A DNA stretch of 56,469 nucleotides, taken from positions 1 to 56,469 of the forward strand of contig JAKOWJ010000021.1 of the NCBI GenBank assembly GCA_029781595.1, written 5' to 3'. The stretch comes from Pseudomonadota bacterium. GTDB lineage: Bacteria > Pseudomonadota > Gammaproteobacteria > Burkholderiales > Usitatibacteraceae. Below are positions 39,421-47,976 of the stretch, in pieces (position 1 is the first letter of the stretch; each line of letters opens with the position of its first letter). The notes under the pieces were generated by a model. The model worked only from the letters and a program-made list of their open reading frames with translations. It searched no databases and was not told the DNA's origin. The position numbers and the translations under genes are program-made.

Positions 39421-40857
39421 ATGCTCTCAGCCGCCGACCAGGATACCCCCCCCACCACCGCCCCGCGGCCCGTCTCGCTGCCCGCGCAGATCGACCTGGA
39501 CCTCGTCCAGCGCTTCGACAAGCTCGGGCCGCGGTACACCAGCTACCCGACCGCGGACCGCTTCGTGGAAGCCTACGACGCGCGCTCCTTCGAGCAGGCC
39601 ATGCGCTCGCGCCAGATCGGCGCCGTGCGCCAGCCGCTCTCGCTCTACGTGCACCTGCCGTTCTGCAACACGATCTGCTTCTACTGCGGCTGCAACAAGG
39701 TGGTCACGCGCGACAAGTCCCGCGCCGCCCGCTACCTGCACTACCTGCGCCGCGAGATCGAGATGCAGGCCGCGCTCGCCGGCGACGACCGCAGCGTGCG
39801 CCAGATGCACTGGGGCGGCGGCACGCCCACGTTCCTCTCGGACCACGAGCTGCGCGTCGTCTGGGAGATGCTGCGCGAGAACTTCGAGTTCCGCCCCGAC
39901 GGCGAGTACGCCATCGAGATCGACCCGCGCTCGTGCTCGCCCGAGGCGATCGGGCTGCTGGCCGAGCTGGGCATGAACCGGGCGAGCTTCGGGGTGCAGG
40001 ACTTCGACCCGGCCGTGCAGCGGGCCGTCAACCGCATCCAGCCCTACGAGATGACGCGCGACGTGATCCGGGCGGCGCGCGCGCACGGCTTCAAGTCGCT
40101 CAACGTCGACCTCATCTACGGCCTGCCCAAGCAGAGCGTGTCGAGCTTCACCGACACGGTCGAGCGCGTCCTGGAGCTGCGGCCGGACCGCATCGCGCTG
40201 TACAGCTACGCGCACCTGCCGCAGCGCTTCAAGCCGCAGCGCCGCATCCTCGACGTGGACCTGCCGAGCGCGGCCGAGAAGCTGGGCATCCTCGCGCGCG
40301 CCATCGAGCTCTTCAACCGCGCCGGCTACATCTACATCGGCATGGACCACTTCGCGCTGCCCGACGACGAGCTCGCCCGGGCGCAGCGCTCCGGCACGCT
40401 CACGCGCAACTTCCAGGGCTACACGGTCGGGCCGGACGGCGACATGCTCTCCTTCGGCGTGTCGGCCATCGGCAAGGTCGGCCCCACCTACAGCCAGAAC
40501 GCCCGCGACCTGCCCGCGTACTACGACTCGCTGGACCAGGGCCGCCTGCCGGTGATCCGCGGCATCGAGCTCACCGCCGACGACCTGCTGCGCCGCGCGA
40601 TCATCGTCGCGCTCATGTGCCAGTTCTGCGTCTCGACGGAGTCGATCGGCAGCGCCCACCTCGTCGACTTCGACGAGTACTTCGCCCCCGAGATCGAGGC
40701 GCTGCGCGAGTTCGAGGCGCTCGGCCTCGTCGAGCGCGAGCCGGGCTGGATCGCCGTCACGCCCAAGGGCCGCTTCTTCGTCCGGGCGATCTCGGCGGTG
40801 TTCGACAAGTACCTGCGCGCGGACAAGGCCCGGGTCGCCTACTCGCGCATCATCTAG
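39421..40857 (+). CDS. hemN: Oxygen-independent coproporphyrinogen III dehydrogenase HemN
   Basis: Radical-SAM enzyme that decarboxylates coproporphyrinogen III without oxygen. The cluster motif has C82, C86, C89 and C91 (LPFCNTICFYCGCNK), as in E. coli HemN; HWGGGTPTFL and GVQDFDPAVQRAVNR are also present, and the C-terminal HemN domain is complete. ATG 39421 (478 residues) is preferred to ATG 39412, because the GGAAG site abuts 39412 but lies 9 nt from 39421. It supports haem synthesis for the cbb3 oxidase under low oxygen. Confidence 0.95.
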   Translation: MLSAADQDTPPTTAPRPVSLPAQIDLDLVQRFDKLGPRYTSYPTADRFVEAYDARSFEQAMRSRQIGAVRQPLSLYVHLPFCNTICFYCGCNKVVTRDKSRAARYLHYLRREIEMQAALAGDDRSVRQMHWGGGTPTFLSDHELRVVWEMLRENFEFRPDGEYAIEIDPRSCSPEAIGLLAELGMNRASFGVQDFDPAVQRAVNRIQPYEMTRDVIRAARAHGFKSLNVDLIYGLPKQSVSSFTDTVERVLELRPDRIALYSYAHLPQRFKPQRRILDVDLPSAAEKLGILARAIELFNRAGYIYIGMDHFALPDDELARAQRSGTLTRNFQGYTVGPDGDMLSFGVSAIGKVGPTYSQNARDLPAYYDSLDQGRLPVIRGIELTADDLLRRAIIVALMCQFCVSTESIGSAHLVDFDEYFAPEIEALREFEALGLVEREPGWIAVTPKGRFFVRAISAVFDKYLRADKARVAYSRII

Positions 40858-40881
40858 GCGCCCGGCGTCGGGCGCGCACCC

Positions 40882-41592
40882 GTGACCGGCCCCCTCGCCC
40901 TGAGCGCGGCGCTCCTCGCCCTGTACGGCACGGCGCACTGCGCCGCCATGTGCGGCGGCTTCGTGGCCGCCACCTTCGTGCCGCGCGGTGGCGCGGCCGG
41001 CCGGGGATTCGCGGCGCTGCCCATGCACGCCGGCCGCCTCGCGTCCTACGCGACCGCTGGCGCCGTCGCCGGGGCGCTGGGCGCCACGCCCGCCATGCTG
41101 CTGGGCTCGGCGCGGGTCCAGGCCGTGCTCTTCTCGCTGGGCGCGCTGGTGCTCGTGCTCACCGGCCGTCGCATCGCGGGCATCCGGCTGCCCCGGCCAC
41201 CCCGCTTCGCCGCCCTCGACGCCCTGTGGCTGCGGGCGACGGCCTTCGCGAGGCGCCTGGGCCCGCCCGACAGCTTCCCGAAGCGGCTGGGCCTGGGTGC
41301 CCTGTGGGGCTGGGCGCCCTGCGCACTGGTCTACTCCGCCCTGCCGATCGCGCTGGTGAGCGGCTCCCCCGCCGCCGGCGCCGCGGTCATGCTCGCCTTC
41401 GGGGCGGGCACCCTGCCGGCCCTGCTGGGCGCGGGCTGGCTGATCGGCCGCGGCGAGGCCCTGCTGCCCGGGCCGCTCTCGCGGCGCGTGGCCGGCTACG
41501 GCATCGTCCTGCTCGCGTGCGCGGGCATCGCCCAGGCGATGGGCGTGGCGGACACGCCACTGGGCGCCTTCTGCATCGCGCCGCCCCCCTGA
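40882..41592 (+). CDS. SafE/DsbD-like membrane protein (sulfite exporter TauE/SafE family annotation)
   Basis: A 236-residue polytopic protein with about six helices and the typical motif YGTAHCAAMCGGFVAATF, plus LGALWGWAPCALVYSALPIA. Such proteins commonly follow cco or hemN genes and have been proposed to act in copper or redox supply for oxidase assembly; the SafE name does not prove sulfite export. GTG 40882 is 24 bp after hemN. The C-terminus ends 1 bp from the convergent lipoprotein gene. Confidence 0.85.
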   Translation: MTGPLALSAALLALYGTAHCAAMCGGFVAATFVPRGGAAGRGFAALPMHAGRLASYATAGAVAGALGATPAMLLGSARVQAVLFSLGALVLVLTGRRIAGIRLPRPPRFAALDALWLRATAFARRLGPPDSFPKRLGLGALWGWAPCALVYSALPIALVSGSPAAGAAVMLAFGAGTLPALLGAGWLIGRGEALLPGPLSRRVAGYGIVLLACAGIAQAMGVADTPLGAFCIAPPP

Positions 41593-41593
41593 C

Positions 41594-42091
41594 CTAGGGA
41601 TCGGAGCGGTCCCGCTCCCGGCGCACGGCGATCACGCCGGCGACCACGCCCCGCTCGTCGACCATCACGGACAGGTCGCTGTCGTAGCCCCACGCGTCCT
41701 CGAAGTGGTAGTCCCACGCCACCTGCCGCAGGTTCGGGAAGGCGATCCGGCGCCAGGGCGGGCCGATCAGCCGCTCCAGTTCGCCGGTCGTCGTGCGCCC
41801 GGACTCGATGCGCCGGAAGTGCTCCTCGTCCAGCACCTGGTCCAGGCGGGCGAGGCGTCCATCCGCCCCGACCCGGGCCATGAAGGTCTGCGAGCCCATC
41901 GGACCCTGGGGAAAGACCAGCTGCCGGCCGCCGTCGGGCGTCGGGAAGGTCATCGCCGGCTCGCCGAGCGAGCGCAGGACGTCGGCCTCCGAAGAGCGGC
42001 CGGGTTCGAGCCCGCAGGGCCCCAGCGCGGTGCAGCCCGCCACGAGCAGCGTCGCGGCGATCGAGGCGGGGAGGAGAACCGACTTTTCCAT
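41594..42091 (-). CDS. Small outer-membrane-assembly-like lipoprotein
   Basis: A 165-residue protein with a lipoprotein signal ending LLVAGC (lipid-modified Cys near residue 18). The body has two alternating segments, LGPCGLEPGRSSEADVLRSL then GEPAM and RTTTGELERLIGPPWRRIAF, reminiscent of SmpA/BamE (two GxP helix-strand units), so it may be a BamE-like lipoprotein, which is inference. ATG 42091 is chosen because the upstream part of the frame has no signal features. Confidence 0.75.
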   Translation of the reverse strand: MEKSVLLPASIAATLLVAGCTALGPCGLEPGRSSEADVLRSLGEPAMTFPTPDGGRQLVFPQGPMGSQTFMARVGADGRLARLDQVLDEEHFRRIESGRTTTGELERLIGPPWRRIAFPNLRQVAWDYHFEDAWGYDSDLSVMVDERGVVAGVIAVRRERDRSDP

Positions 42092-42179
42092 GGCATTCCT
42101 TTCACGGCGTGCCTGCCCCCCATTATCATGCCGGGACAGCCCGCGCGCGCGGGCCCTCCGCCACCCGGAACATCCCCCC

Positions 42180-42812
42180 ATGAGCGACGCACTCACCTAC
42201 CTCGTCAAGGCCCGCCCCGAGGCGATCGGCCCCTACCTCGCCTTCCTCAAGGAAGCCGGCCGCCACCTCGACCCGAAGACCCGCAACCTCATCTCCGTCA
42301 TCACCAAGGTGCACTCCCAGACGCGAAACGGGCTGAAGCAGTACCTCGGCCGCGCGCTGCGCGAGGGGGCCACGCCCGACGAGGTCCTGGACGCGCTGCT
42401 CATGGCCTTCCCCGCCCTGGGCCTCGCCAAGATCGTGTGGGCCGTGGACGTGATCCTCGAGATGGACATCCCGGGCTTCGACCCGGCGAGGCTCGGCGGC
42501 AAGGCGGTGCCGGCGTGGCACGACGTCGCCGCGCTCGCGGACCTGCCCGCGGACGGCGTGAAGCGCCTGGAGATCGGCGACCGGGGCCTCTTCGTCCTGC
42601 GCACGCCCTCGGAGATCCGCGTCTACGACAGCCGCTGCCCGCACCAGGTGACCAACATCCCCGAGCTCGCGCTCAAGGGGCGCACGCTCACCTGCCCCAA
42701 GCACGAGTGGGCCTTCGACCTCGCCACGGGGAACTGCATCGCCAAGGGCGACAGCCCGCTCAACCGCCTCGAGCACCGGGTGACCGGCGAGCGCCTCGAA
42801 GTGCTCTGGTAG
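42180..42812 (+). CDS. CMD/AhpD-like domain fused to a Rieske 2Fe-2S domain
   Basis: A 210-residue protein. Residues about 1-100 resemble carboxymuconolactone decarboxylase/AhpD helical proteins, but the usual CxxC is absent (the region reads KVHSQTRNGLKQYL). Residues about 108-210 form a Rieske ferredoxin, with C153-P-H155 and C172-P-K-H175 ligating a 2Fe-2S cluster. The fusion is unusual and no partner oxygenase is encoded nearby, so an electron-transfer role is possible but unknown. Confidence 0.8.
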   Translation: MSDALTYLVKARPEAIGPYLAFLKEAGRHLDPKTRNLISVITKVHSQTRNGLKQYLGRALREGATPDEVLDALLMAFPALGLAKIVWAVDVILEMDIPGFDPARLGGKAVPAWHDVAALADLPADGVKRLEIGDRGLFVLRTPSEIRVYDSRCPHQVTNIPELALKGRTLTCPKHEWAFDLATGNCIAKGDSPLNRLEHRVTGERLEVLW

Positions 42813-42837
42813 CCGGGCCGGGGCCCCGCAGCCGGCG

Positions 42838-43347
42838 ATGAAGATCTGCATCGTTTCCGACAGCCACGACCGCGCGGACCCCCTTGCCCGCGCGGTGCAC
42901 GCGGCGAAGGCGCTGGGCGCCGAGGCGGTCGTCCACTGCGGCGACGTGATCGGCGCCCAGACGCTGAAGCCGGCGCTCGTGGCGGGCCTGCCGGTGCATG
43001 CCATCCACGGCAACAACCTGGGCGACGCGCAGGCGATGCACTACCAGTCGCGCGTGAGCGGCGGGCAGCTCCAGTACCATGGCGCGGAGGCCCGCCTGGA
43101 GCTGGGCGGCCGGCGCATCATCGTGACGCACTACGACCACCTGGGCTACGCGCTCGCGTGCACCGGGGAGTGGGATCTCGTCTGCTGCGGCCACTCGCAC
43201 GTCGCCGAGACGCGGCCCGTGGCCAACGTGAAGGGCGGCTCGTCGTGGCTGGTCAATCCGGGCACGGTGGCGGGCCTTTCCAGCGCGGCCACCTGGGTCC
43301 TGGCCGACCTCGCGGCGATGCGGTTCGAGATCCATACGGTTCCCTGA
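42838..43347 (+). CDS. YfcE/MJ0936-type metallophosphoesterase
   Basis: A 169-residue calcineurin-like phosphodiesterase of the short YfcE class: KICIVSDSHDR, VVHCGDVIG, HAIHGNN, IIVTHYDHLG, and CCGHSHV with NPGTVAG supply the metal-binding Asp, His and Asn residues. Substrate unknown. It starts 25 bp after the Rieske fusion gene and ends before a hairpin upstream of aprM. Confidence 0.9.
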   Translation: MKICIVSDSHDRADPLARAVHAAKALGAEAVVHCGDVIGAQTLKPALVAGLPVHAIHGNNLGDAQAMHYQSRVSGGQLQYHGAEARLELGGRRIIVTHYDHLGYALACTGEWDLVCCGHSHVAETRPVANVKGGSSWLVNPGTVAGLSSAATWVLADLAAMRFEIHTVP

Positions 43348-43359
43348 GGCAGGCCATAC

Positions 43360-43376
43360 GCCCCCTTTATGGGGGC
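43360..43376. repeat. Palindrome GCCCCC-TTTAT-GGGGGC upstream of aprM
   Basis: GCCCCC (43360-43365) pairs with GGGGGC (43371-43376) around TTTAT. Flanks GGCCATAC and ATTGCCC extend the dyad imperfectly. It could be an operator about 58 bp upstream of the predicted apr start, or a terminator lacking a T-run for the preceding gene. Confidence 0.6.
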
Positions 43377-43389
43377 ATTGCCCGATTCT

Positions 43390-43419
43390 TTGCACTCGAT
43401 TTGGGCGCCGATCCATAAT
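43390..43419 (+). promoter_or_regulatory. Candidate promoter of aprMBA
   Basis: -35 TTGCAC (43390-43395), 18 bp, then -10 CATAAT (43414-43419). Start is expected near 43426, with ATG 43472 preceded by a strong GGGAGGAGAAG site. The spacing and elements are reasonable. Confidence 0.45.
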
Positions 43420-43471
43420 TGACCATTTTTCCGGCGACAACTCGGATCGCCGGGCAGGGAGGAGAAGAAAG

Positions 43472-44299
43472 ATGTTCACCAGCAATGCCTTCGCGGCGGT
43501 TTCGGCGAGCCTGCCGGCCGGCTTCATGCAGTGGTTCGTGGGGTTGATGGTCCTGGCGGTCATCCTCGGCACGCTCCTGGACATCATCCACAAGGGGAGC
43601 GCGAAGTACTTCTTCGCCAACATGGACAGGACCAAGGGCCAGGGCGCCCCGGTCGATGCCGCCTCGATCGCGGTCAAGACGGTCGTGGTGGACGTCCTCG
43701 CCTCGGGCGAGTTCTGCAACCCGCGCCGGCGCCTGGCGCACCTGCTGACCATGTACGGGTTCATCCTGTACCTCGTCACGACCGCGCTGATGGTCTACGT
43801 CTACCCCACGCCCGCCACGCCGACGCCGGCGCTGGTGGCGCAGGCCTGGTGGGCGGGCGCCCTGATGGTCCTGGCCGGCGGCTACTGGTTCTGGTTCTTC
43901 ATCCGCGTCGACGTCGCGGCCGAGGGCGGCACGCCGCTGCGGCTGATGCGCGCCGACCTGTTCATCCTCTCGCTGCTCGCCAGCGTGACCCTGGCCGTGA
44001 TCTGGGCCTGGCTGCAGGCGAGCGCCAGCGCGGCCTCGGGCGTCTTCTTCGGCCTGTACCTCTTCGCCACCGCGGTGCTCTTCGGCGGGGTGTACTGGTC
44101 CAAGTTCGCCCACATGTTCTTCAAGCCCGCGGCGGCCTTCGAGAAGCGGATGGCCAAGGCCAACGGCACGAACCTCAACCTGCCCACGCAGACCCGGGAC
44201 GACCCCGCACAACGGGAGCGCCACTCGATGGAGCTGCTGAAGGACGCCCCCATGGACATGGGGCTCGGCATCAAGCGCGAAGCGCCGCGCCACTACTAG
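43472..44299 (+). CDS. aprM: APS reductase membrane anchor AprM
   Basis: A 275-residue membrane protein found beside aprBA in many sulfur oxidisers and proposed to link AprAB electrons to the membrane. Hydrophobic helices are visible at about 18-38, 90-110, 130-150, 170-190 and 195-215, with a cytoplasmic C-terminal tail. No haem or Fe-S motif is obvious. The gene directly precedes aprB and has a strong ribosome binding site. It is placed here by context and by its size and hydrophobicity pattern, not by a diagnostic motif. Confidence 0.8.
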   Translation: MFTSNAFAAVSASLPAGFMQWFVGLMVLAVILGTLLDIIHKGSAKYFFANMDRTKGQGAPVDAASIAVKTVVVDVLASGEFCNPRRRLAHLLTMYGFILYLVTTALMVYVYPTPATPTPALVAQAWWAGALMVLAGGYWFWFFIRVDVAAEGGTPLRLMRADLFILSLLASVTLAVIWAWLQASASAASGVFFGLYLFATAVLFGGVYWSKFAHMFFKPAAAFEKRMAKANGTNLNLPTQTRDDPAQRERHSMELLKDAPMDMGLGIKREAPRHY

Positions 44300-44347
44300 A
44301 AGCCACCCGCGCGGACCCGAAGCGCAACGGAACCAAGGAGCCAGTCA

Positions 44348-44827
44348 ATGCCTACCTTCGTGTACATGACGAGGTGCGACGGATGCGGACACTGCGTCGA
44401 CATCTGTCCCTCGGACATCATGCACATCGACAAGACGTACCGACGTGCCTACAACATCGAGCCGAACATGTGCTGGGAGTGCTACTCCTGCGTGAAGGCC
44501 TGCCCGCAGCACGCGATCGCCGTGCGCGGCTATGCCGACTTCGCGCCCCTGGGGCACAGCGTGCGCGTCGACCGTGACGAGCAGAAGGGCACGATCGCGT
44601 GGCGGATCAAGTTCCGCAACGGCACCGAGAAGAACTTCCTCTCGCCCATCACCACGAAGCCCTGGGGGCAGGCGATCCCGAAGCTTTCCGAAGTGCCCGC
44701 GCCGAGCAAGGAGATGCGCGACGGCGAACTCCTGTACAACGAGCCGAAGTACATCCGCCTGGACGAAGGCGGTCTGCGCTCGCTCAAGGAAGCGGGTCTC
44801 AAGCTGAAGAAAGGCGTGTACTACTAA
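44348..44827 (+). CDS. aprB: Adenylylsulfate reductase beta subunit AprB
   Basis: Iron-sulfur subunit of dissimilatory APS reductase, 159 residues. Eight cysteines form two 4Fe-4S sites: C10, C13, C16, C20 (CDGCGHCVDIC) and C42, C45, C48, C52 (CWECYSCVKAC). It carries electrons between the flavin of AprA and AprM. Its stop overlaps the aprA start (TAATG). Confidence 0.97.
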   Translation: MPTFVYMTRCDGCGHCVDICPSDIMHIDKTYRRAYNIEPNMCWECYSCVKACPQHAIAVRGYADFAPLGHSVRVDRDEQKGTIAWRIKFRNGTEKNFLSPITTKPWGQAIPKLSEVPAPSKEMRDGELLYNEPKYIRLDEGGLRSLKEAGLKLKKGVYY

Positions 44828-46695
44828 TGGCCTACGACACCATCATCGAAGACGGCATCGACATCCTTGTCGTCGGGGCGGGACTGGGCGGCACCGGCGC
44901 CGCCTGGGAGGCGAGATTCTGGGGCCAGGACAAGAAGATCGTCATCGCCGAGAAGGCCAACATCGACCGCTCCGGCGCCGTCGCGCAGGGCCTGTACGCG
45001 ATCAACTGCTACATGGGCACGCGCTGGGGCGAGAACAACCCGGAGGACCACGTCCGCTACGCCCGCATCGACCTCATGGGCATGGTGCGCGAGGACCTGC
45101 TGTTCGACATGGCCCGCCACGTCGACTCCACCGTGCACCAGTTCGAGGAGTGGGGCCTTCCCATCATGAAGGACCCGAAGACCGGCAAGTACCTGCGCGA
45201 GGGCCGGTGGCAGATCATGATCCACGGCGAATCCTACAAGCCCATCGTGGCCGAGGCCGCCAAGAAGTCGGCGGACAAGGTCTTCAACCGCATCTGCGTC
45301 ACGCACCTGCTGATGGACGAGAGCAAGGAGAACCGGGTCGCCGGGGCCGTGGGATTCAACGTGCGCACCGGCAACTACCACGTCTTCAAGTCCAAGACGG
45401 TGATCTGCGGCGCGGGCGGCGCCTCCAACATCTTCAAGCCGCGATCCGTGGGCGAAGGCTCCGGCCGGACGTGGTACGCGCCCTGGTCGTCGGCCTCCGC
45501 CTACGGCCTCATGATCAACGCCGGCGCCAAGATGACGCAGATGGAGAACCGCATCGTGCTGGCGCGGTTCAAGGACGGCTACGGCCCGGTCGGCGCCTAC
45601 TTCCTGCACCTGAAGACCTACACGCAGAACTGCCTGGGCGAGGAGTACGAGTCGAAGTGGTTCCCCGCGCTGCAGCAGATGGTCGGCAAGGAGTACCTCG
45701 ACCCGGAGGCCTCCCACCTCACGCACCGGCCGATCCCGACCTGCCTGCGCAACCACTGCATCATCCAGGAAGTGAACGCGGGCCGCGGGCCCATCCACAT
45801 GGTGACCATGCGCGCCTTCCAGGATCCGCACCTCGAGGAGGTCGGCTGGGAGAACTTCCTCGGCATGACGGTCGGCCAGGCCGTGCTCTGGGCCGCCACG
45901 GACGTGGACCCGAAGAACGAGAATCCCGAGCTCACCACCTCCGAGCCCTACGTCATGGGCTCGCACGCGACCGGCTCCGGCGCGTGGTGCTCCGGCCCCG
46001 AGGACATCTCCCCGCCGGAGTACTTCTGGGGCTACAACCGCATGACGACCGTCGAGGGCCTGTTCGGCGCCGGCGACGCGGTCGGCGGCACGCCGCACGC
46101 CTTCTCCTCGGGTTCGTTCACGGAGGGGCGCCTGGCCGCGAAAGCCGCCTGCAAGTACATCGACGACGGCAAGGCCGAGGGCATCGTCGTCTCGGAGGCG
46201 CAGATCAGCCGCCGCCGGGAGGAGATCTACAAGCCCCTGGAGCACTACCGGATCTACCGCAACGCGATCGTCGCGGGCGACGTGAACCCGCACTACATCA
46301 ACCCGAAGCAGGGCCTGGACCGCCTGCAGAAGCTGATGGACGAGTACTGCGCCGGGGTGACGGTCAACTACATGACCAACGAGAAGCTCCTGCACATCGG
46401 CCTGAAGAAGCTGCGGATCATGGAGGGGGATCTCGAGAGCCTCGCCGCCAAGGACATCCACGAGCTGCTCCGGGCCTGGGAGCTCAAGCACCGCCACCGC
46501 GCCGCCGAGTGCGTCACGCACCACACGCTGTTCCGCAAGGAGACGCGCTGGCCGGGCTACTACTACCGGGGCGACGCCATGAAGGTCGACGACGCGAACT
46601 GGCACGTGCTGACCGTCTCGCGCCGCGACCCGAAGACGGGCGAGTACACCATGGAGAAGGCGCCCTGCTACCACCTCGTCGCGGACGAGGCGTAG
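44827..46695 (+). CDS. aprA: Adenylylsulfate reductase alpha subunit AprA
   Basis: FAD-containing catalytic subunit, 622 residues. In sulfur oxidisers it runs in reverse, joining sulfite and AMP to form APS. The FAD-binding GxGxxG is at residues 17-22 (VVGAGLGGTGAAWEARFWG), followed by EKANIDRSGAVAQGLYAINC; C-terminal helical regions with HLTHRPIPTCLRNH and FSSGSFTEGRLAAKAACKYI are intact. With AprB, AprM and the sat gene at 50828 it gives the complete indirect sulfite-oxidation route. Confidence 0.97.
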   Translation: MAYDTIIEDGIDILVVGAGLGGTGAAWEARFWGQDKKIVIAEKANIDRSGAVAQGLYAINCYMGTRWGENNPEDHVRYARIDLMGMVREDLLFDMARHVDSTVHQFEEWGLPIMKDPKTGKYLREGRWQIMIHGESYKPIVAEAAKKSADKVFNRICVTHLLMDESKENRVAGAVGFNVRTGNYHVFKSKTVICGAGGASNIFKPRSVGEGSGRTWYAPWSSASAYGLMINAGAKMTQMENRIVLARFKDGYGPVGAYFLHLKTYTQNCLGEEYESKWFPALQQMVGKEYLDPEASHLTHRPIPTCLRNHCIIQEVNAGRGPIHMVTMRAFQDPHLEEVGWENFLGMTVGQAVLWAATDVDPKNENPELTTSEPYVMGSHATGSGAWCSGPEDISPPEYFWGYNRMTTVEGLFGAGDAVGGTPHAFSSGSFTEGRLAAKAACKYIDDGKAEGIVVSEAQISRRREEIYKPLEHYRIYRNAIVAGDVNPHYINPKQGLDRLQKLMDEYCAGVTVNYMTNEKLLHIGLKKLRIMEGDLESLAAKDIHELLRAWELKHRHRAAECVTHHTLFRKETRWPGYYYRGDAMKVDDANWHVLTVSRRDPKTGEYTMEKAPCYHLVADEA

Positions 46696-46708
46696 CGCGG
46701 GTCCCGGC

Positions 46709-47146
46709 ATGCAAGCTCGCATCGACACCGTGCGCGGCACCGAGTCCGGTGCCCCGCCCGCCGCGGCGGTCCCTTCCGCGGGCGCGGACGCGCCCGCGAA
46801 CATCACGGAGAAGACCGACGAGGAGCTCTTCGCGCTGGCCCGGCCCCTGTGGCGCGACCTCGTGAAGTACTCGAACGAGGGCAAGTACGGCGAGTTCACG
46901 AGAAATTTCTCGAGCACCCTGGCGCGCGCCATGGACCAGGTCGCCGTGGGCCACCAGTTCGCCAACAGCGAGCTGGCGAGGAACCTCGCCGACGATGCCG
47001 AAGCGCTCGGCACCATCCGCCGCGGAGAGCACGTCACGGTGCTCTTCCGGCAGCGCAGCACCCGGAAGCCCGGGGAATGGCTGGGCCGGCTCGTCCTTGG
47101 CTACGAAGGCGGCCAGGTCCGCATCTTCGGCGCCTCCATCTTCTGA
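46709..47146 (+). CDS. Hypothetical protein downstream of aprA
   Basis: A 145-residue soluble protein I do not recognise. The first ~35 residues are Ala/Pro-rich; the rest alternates helix and strand with KYSNEGKYGEFTRNFS and GRLVLGYEGGQVRIFGASIF, a pattern like small NTF2/SnoaL-type alpha+beta folds. No cofactor motif. It starts 14 bp after aprA and so is probably in the apr operon. Confidence 0.7.
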   Translation: MQARIDTVRGTESGAPPAAAVPSAGADAPANITEKTDEELFALARPLWRDLVKYSNEGKYGEFTRNFSSTLARAMDQVAVGHQFANSELARNLADDAEALGTIRRGEHVTVLFRQRSTRKPGEWLGRLVLGYEGGQVRIFGASIF

Positions 47147-47165
47147 CCCCCGCCCGGTGCCAGTC

Positions 47166-47675
47166 GTGAGCGAATCCATCCGGGCCGGCAAGTTCGTCGA
47201 GCTGACCTACCAGGTGACCGACCGGAAGACCGGGCACGTCCTCACCCGGGTCGAGTTCCCGCTGGGCTACGTCCACGGGCACAACGAGATCCTGGCCCCG
47301 TCGGTCCACCAGCAGCTCGAGGGAAAGGCCGCCGGCGACGTCATCGAGGTGGCGATCGACGGCAACCAGATCTTCGGCCCCCGGGACGAGTCGCTGGTCT
47401 TCACCGACGCCATCGAGAACGTTCCCGAGGAATACCGCCAGGTCGGCACGTCCATCCTGATGGAGAACGACCGCGGCCAGACCCGAAGCTTCCTCGTCAC
47501 CCAGGTGGACGACGAGAAGCTCACGGTCGACGGCAACAACCCGCTCTGCGGCCGCGCGGTCGTCTTCCGGCTCGAGATCCTCACCGTGCGCGAGGCGACC
47601 GAGGAGGAGGCGAGGACGGGCGGGGCGGTCCCGGCGGGCGCGGACGTCGACCCCTCGCTCCTGCGGCCCGTCTGA
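47166..47675 (+). CDS. SlyD-like FKBP-type peptidyl-prolyl isomerase
   Basis: A 169-residue protein of the SlyD/FKBP type: KFVELTYQVTDRKTGHVL, then FPLGYVHGHNEILAPSVHQQ and LEGKAAGDVIEVAIDGNQIF, and the closing VVFRLEILTVREATEEEA. The His-rich metal tail of E. coli SlyD is absent. It could help fold or insert metal into Apr or its partners. GTG 47166 is chosen because it begins the domain; the frame upstream has no similarity. Confidence 0.8.
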   Translation: MSESIRAGKFVELTYQVTDRKTGHVLTRVEFPLGYVHGHNEILAPSVHQQLEGKAAGDVIEVAIDGNQIFGPRDESLVFTDAIENVPEEYRQVGTSILMENDRGQTRSFLVTQVDDEKLTVDGNNPLCGRAVVFRLEILTVREATEEEARTGGAVPAGADVDPSLLRPV

Positions 47676-47744
47676 GCGGCAGGCGGCCTTCCGGAACAGT
47701 CGATTCAGTCGCACTTCCCCCAATCACGTCGAGAAAGTCGAACC

Positions 47745-47906
47745 ATGAGCGATCACAAGCCTCCCCCGGCCAAGGTGCCCGACGGCCACACGCGCTACCT
47801 CACGACGCGGCAGATGCCCCCGAACGAGAAGGGATTCGTCGGCTACGAGACCATCTGGGAGCCCTTCCAGAAGGAAGCCGAGTACGTGACGCCGAAGAAG
47901 CCCTAG
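47745..47906 (+). CDS. Small conserved-looking 53-aa protein of apr island
   Basis: A 53-residue polar protein (MSDHKPPPAKVPDGHTRYLT then TRQMPPNEKGFVGYETIWEP), without membrane segment or Cys. It lies 69 bp after the SlyD-like gene and 70 bp before the CBS gene. Coding is supported by in-frame start and stop and codon usage like the neighbours, but there is no similarity I recognise. It is too short for routine gene finding. Confidence 0.5.
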   Translation: MSDHKPPPAKVPDGHTRYLTTRQMPPNEKGFVGYETIWEPFQKEAEYVTPKKP

Positions 47907-47976
47907 CGGGCGGCCACGCGGCGGCCGGCGCCCTCCCCGGTCGCCTTTCGATGATCGAAACGGTCCGAGGATCGAG

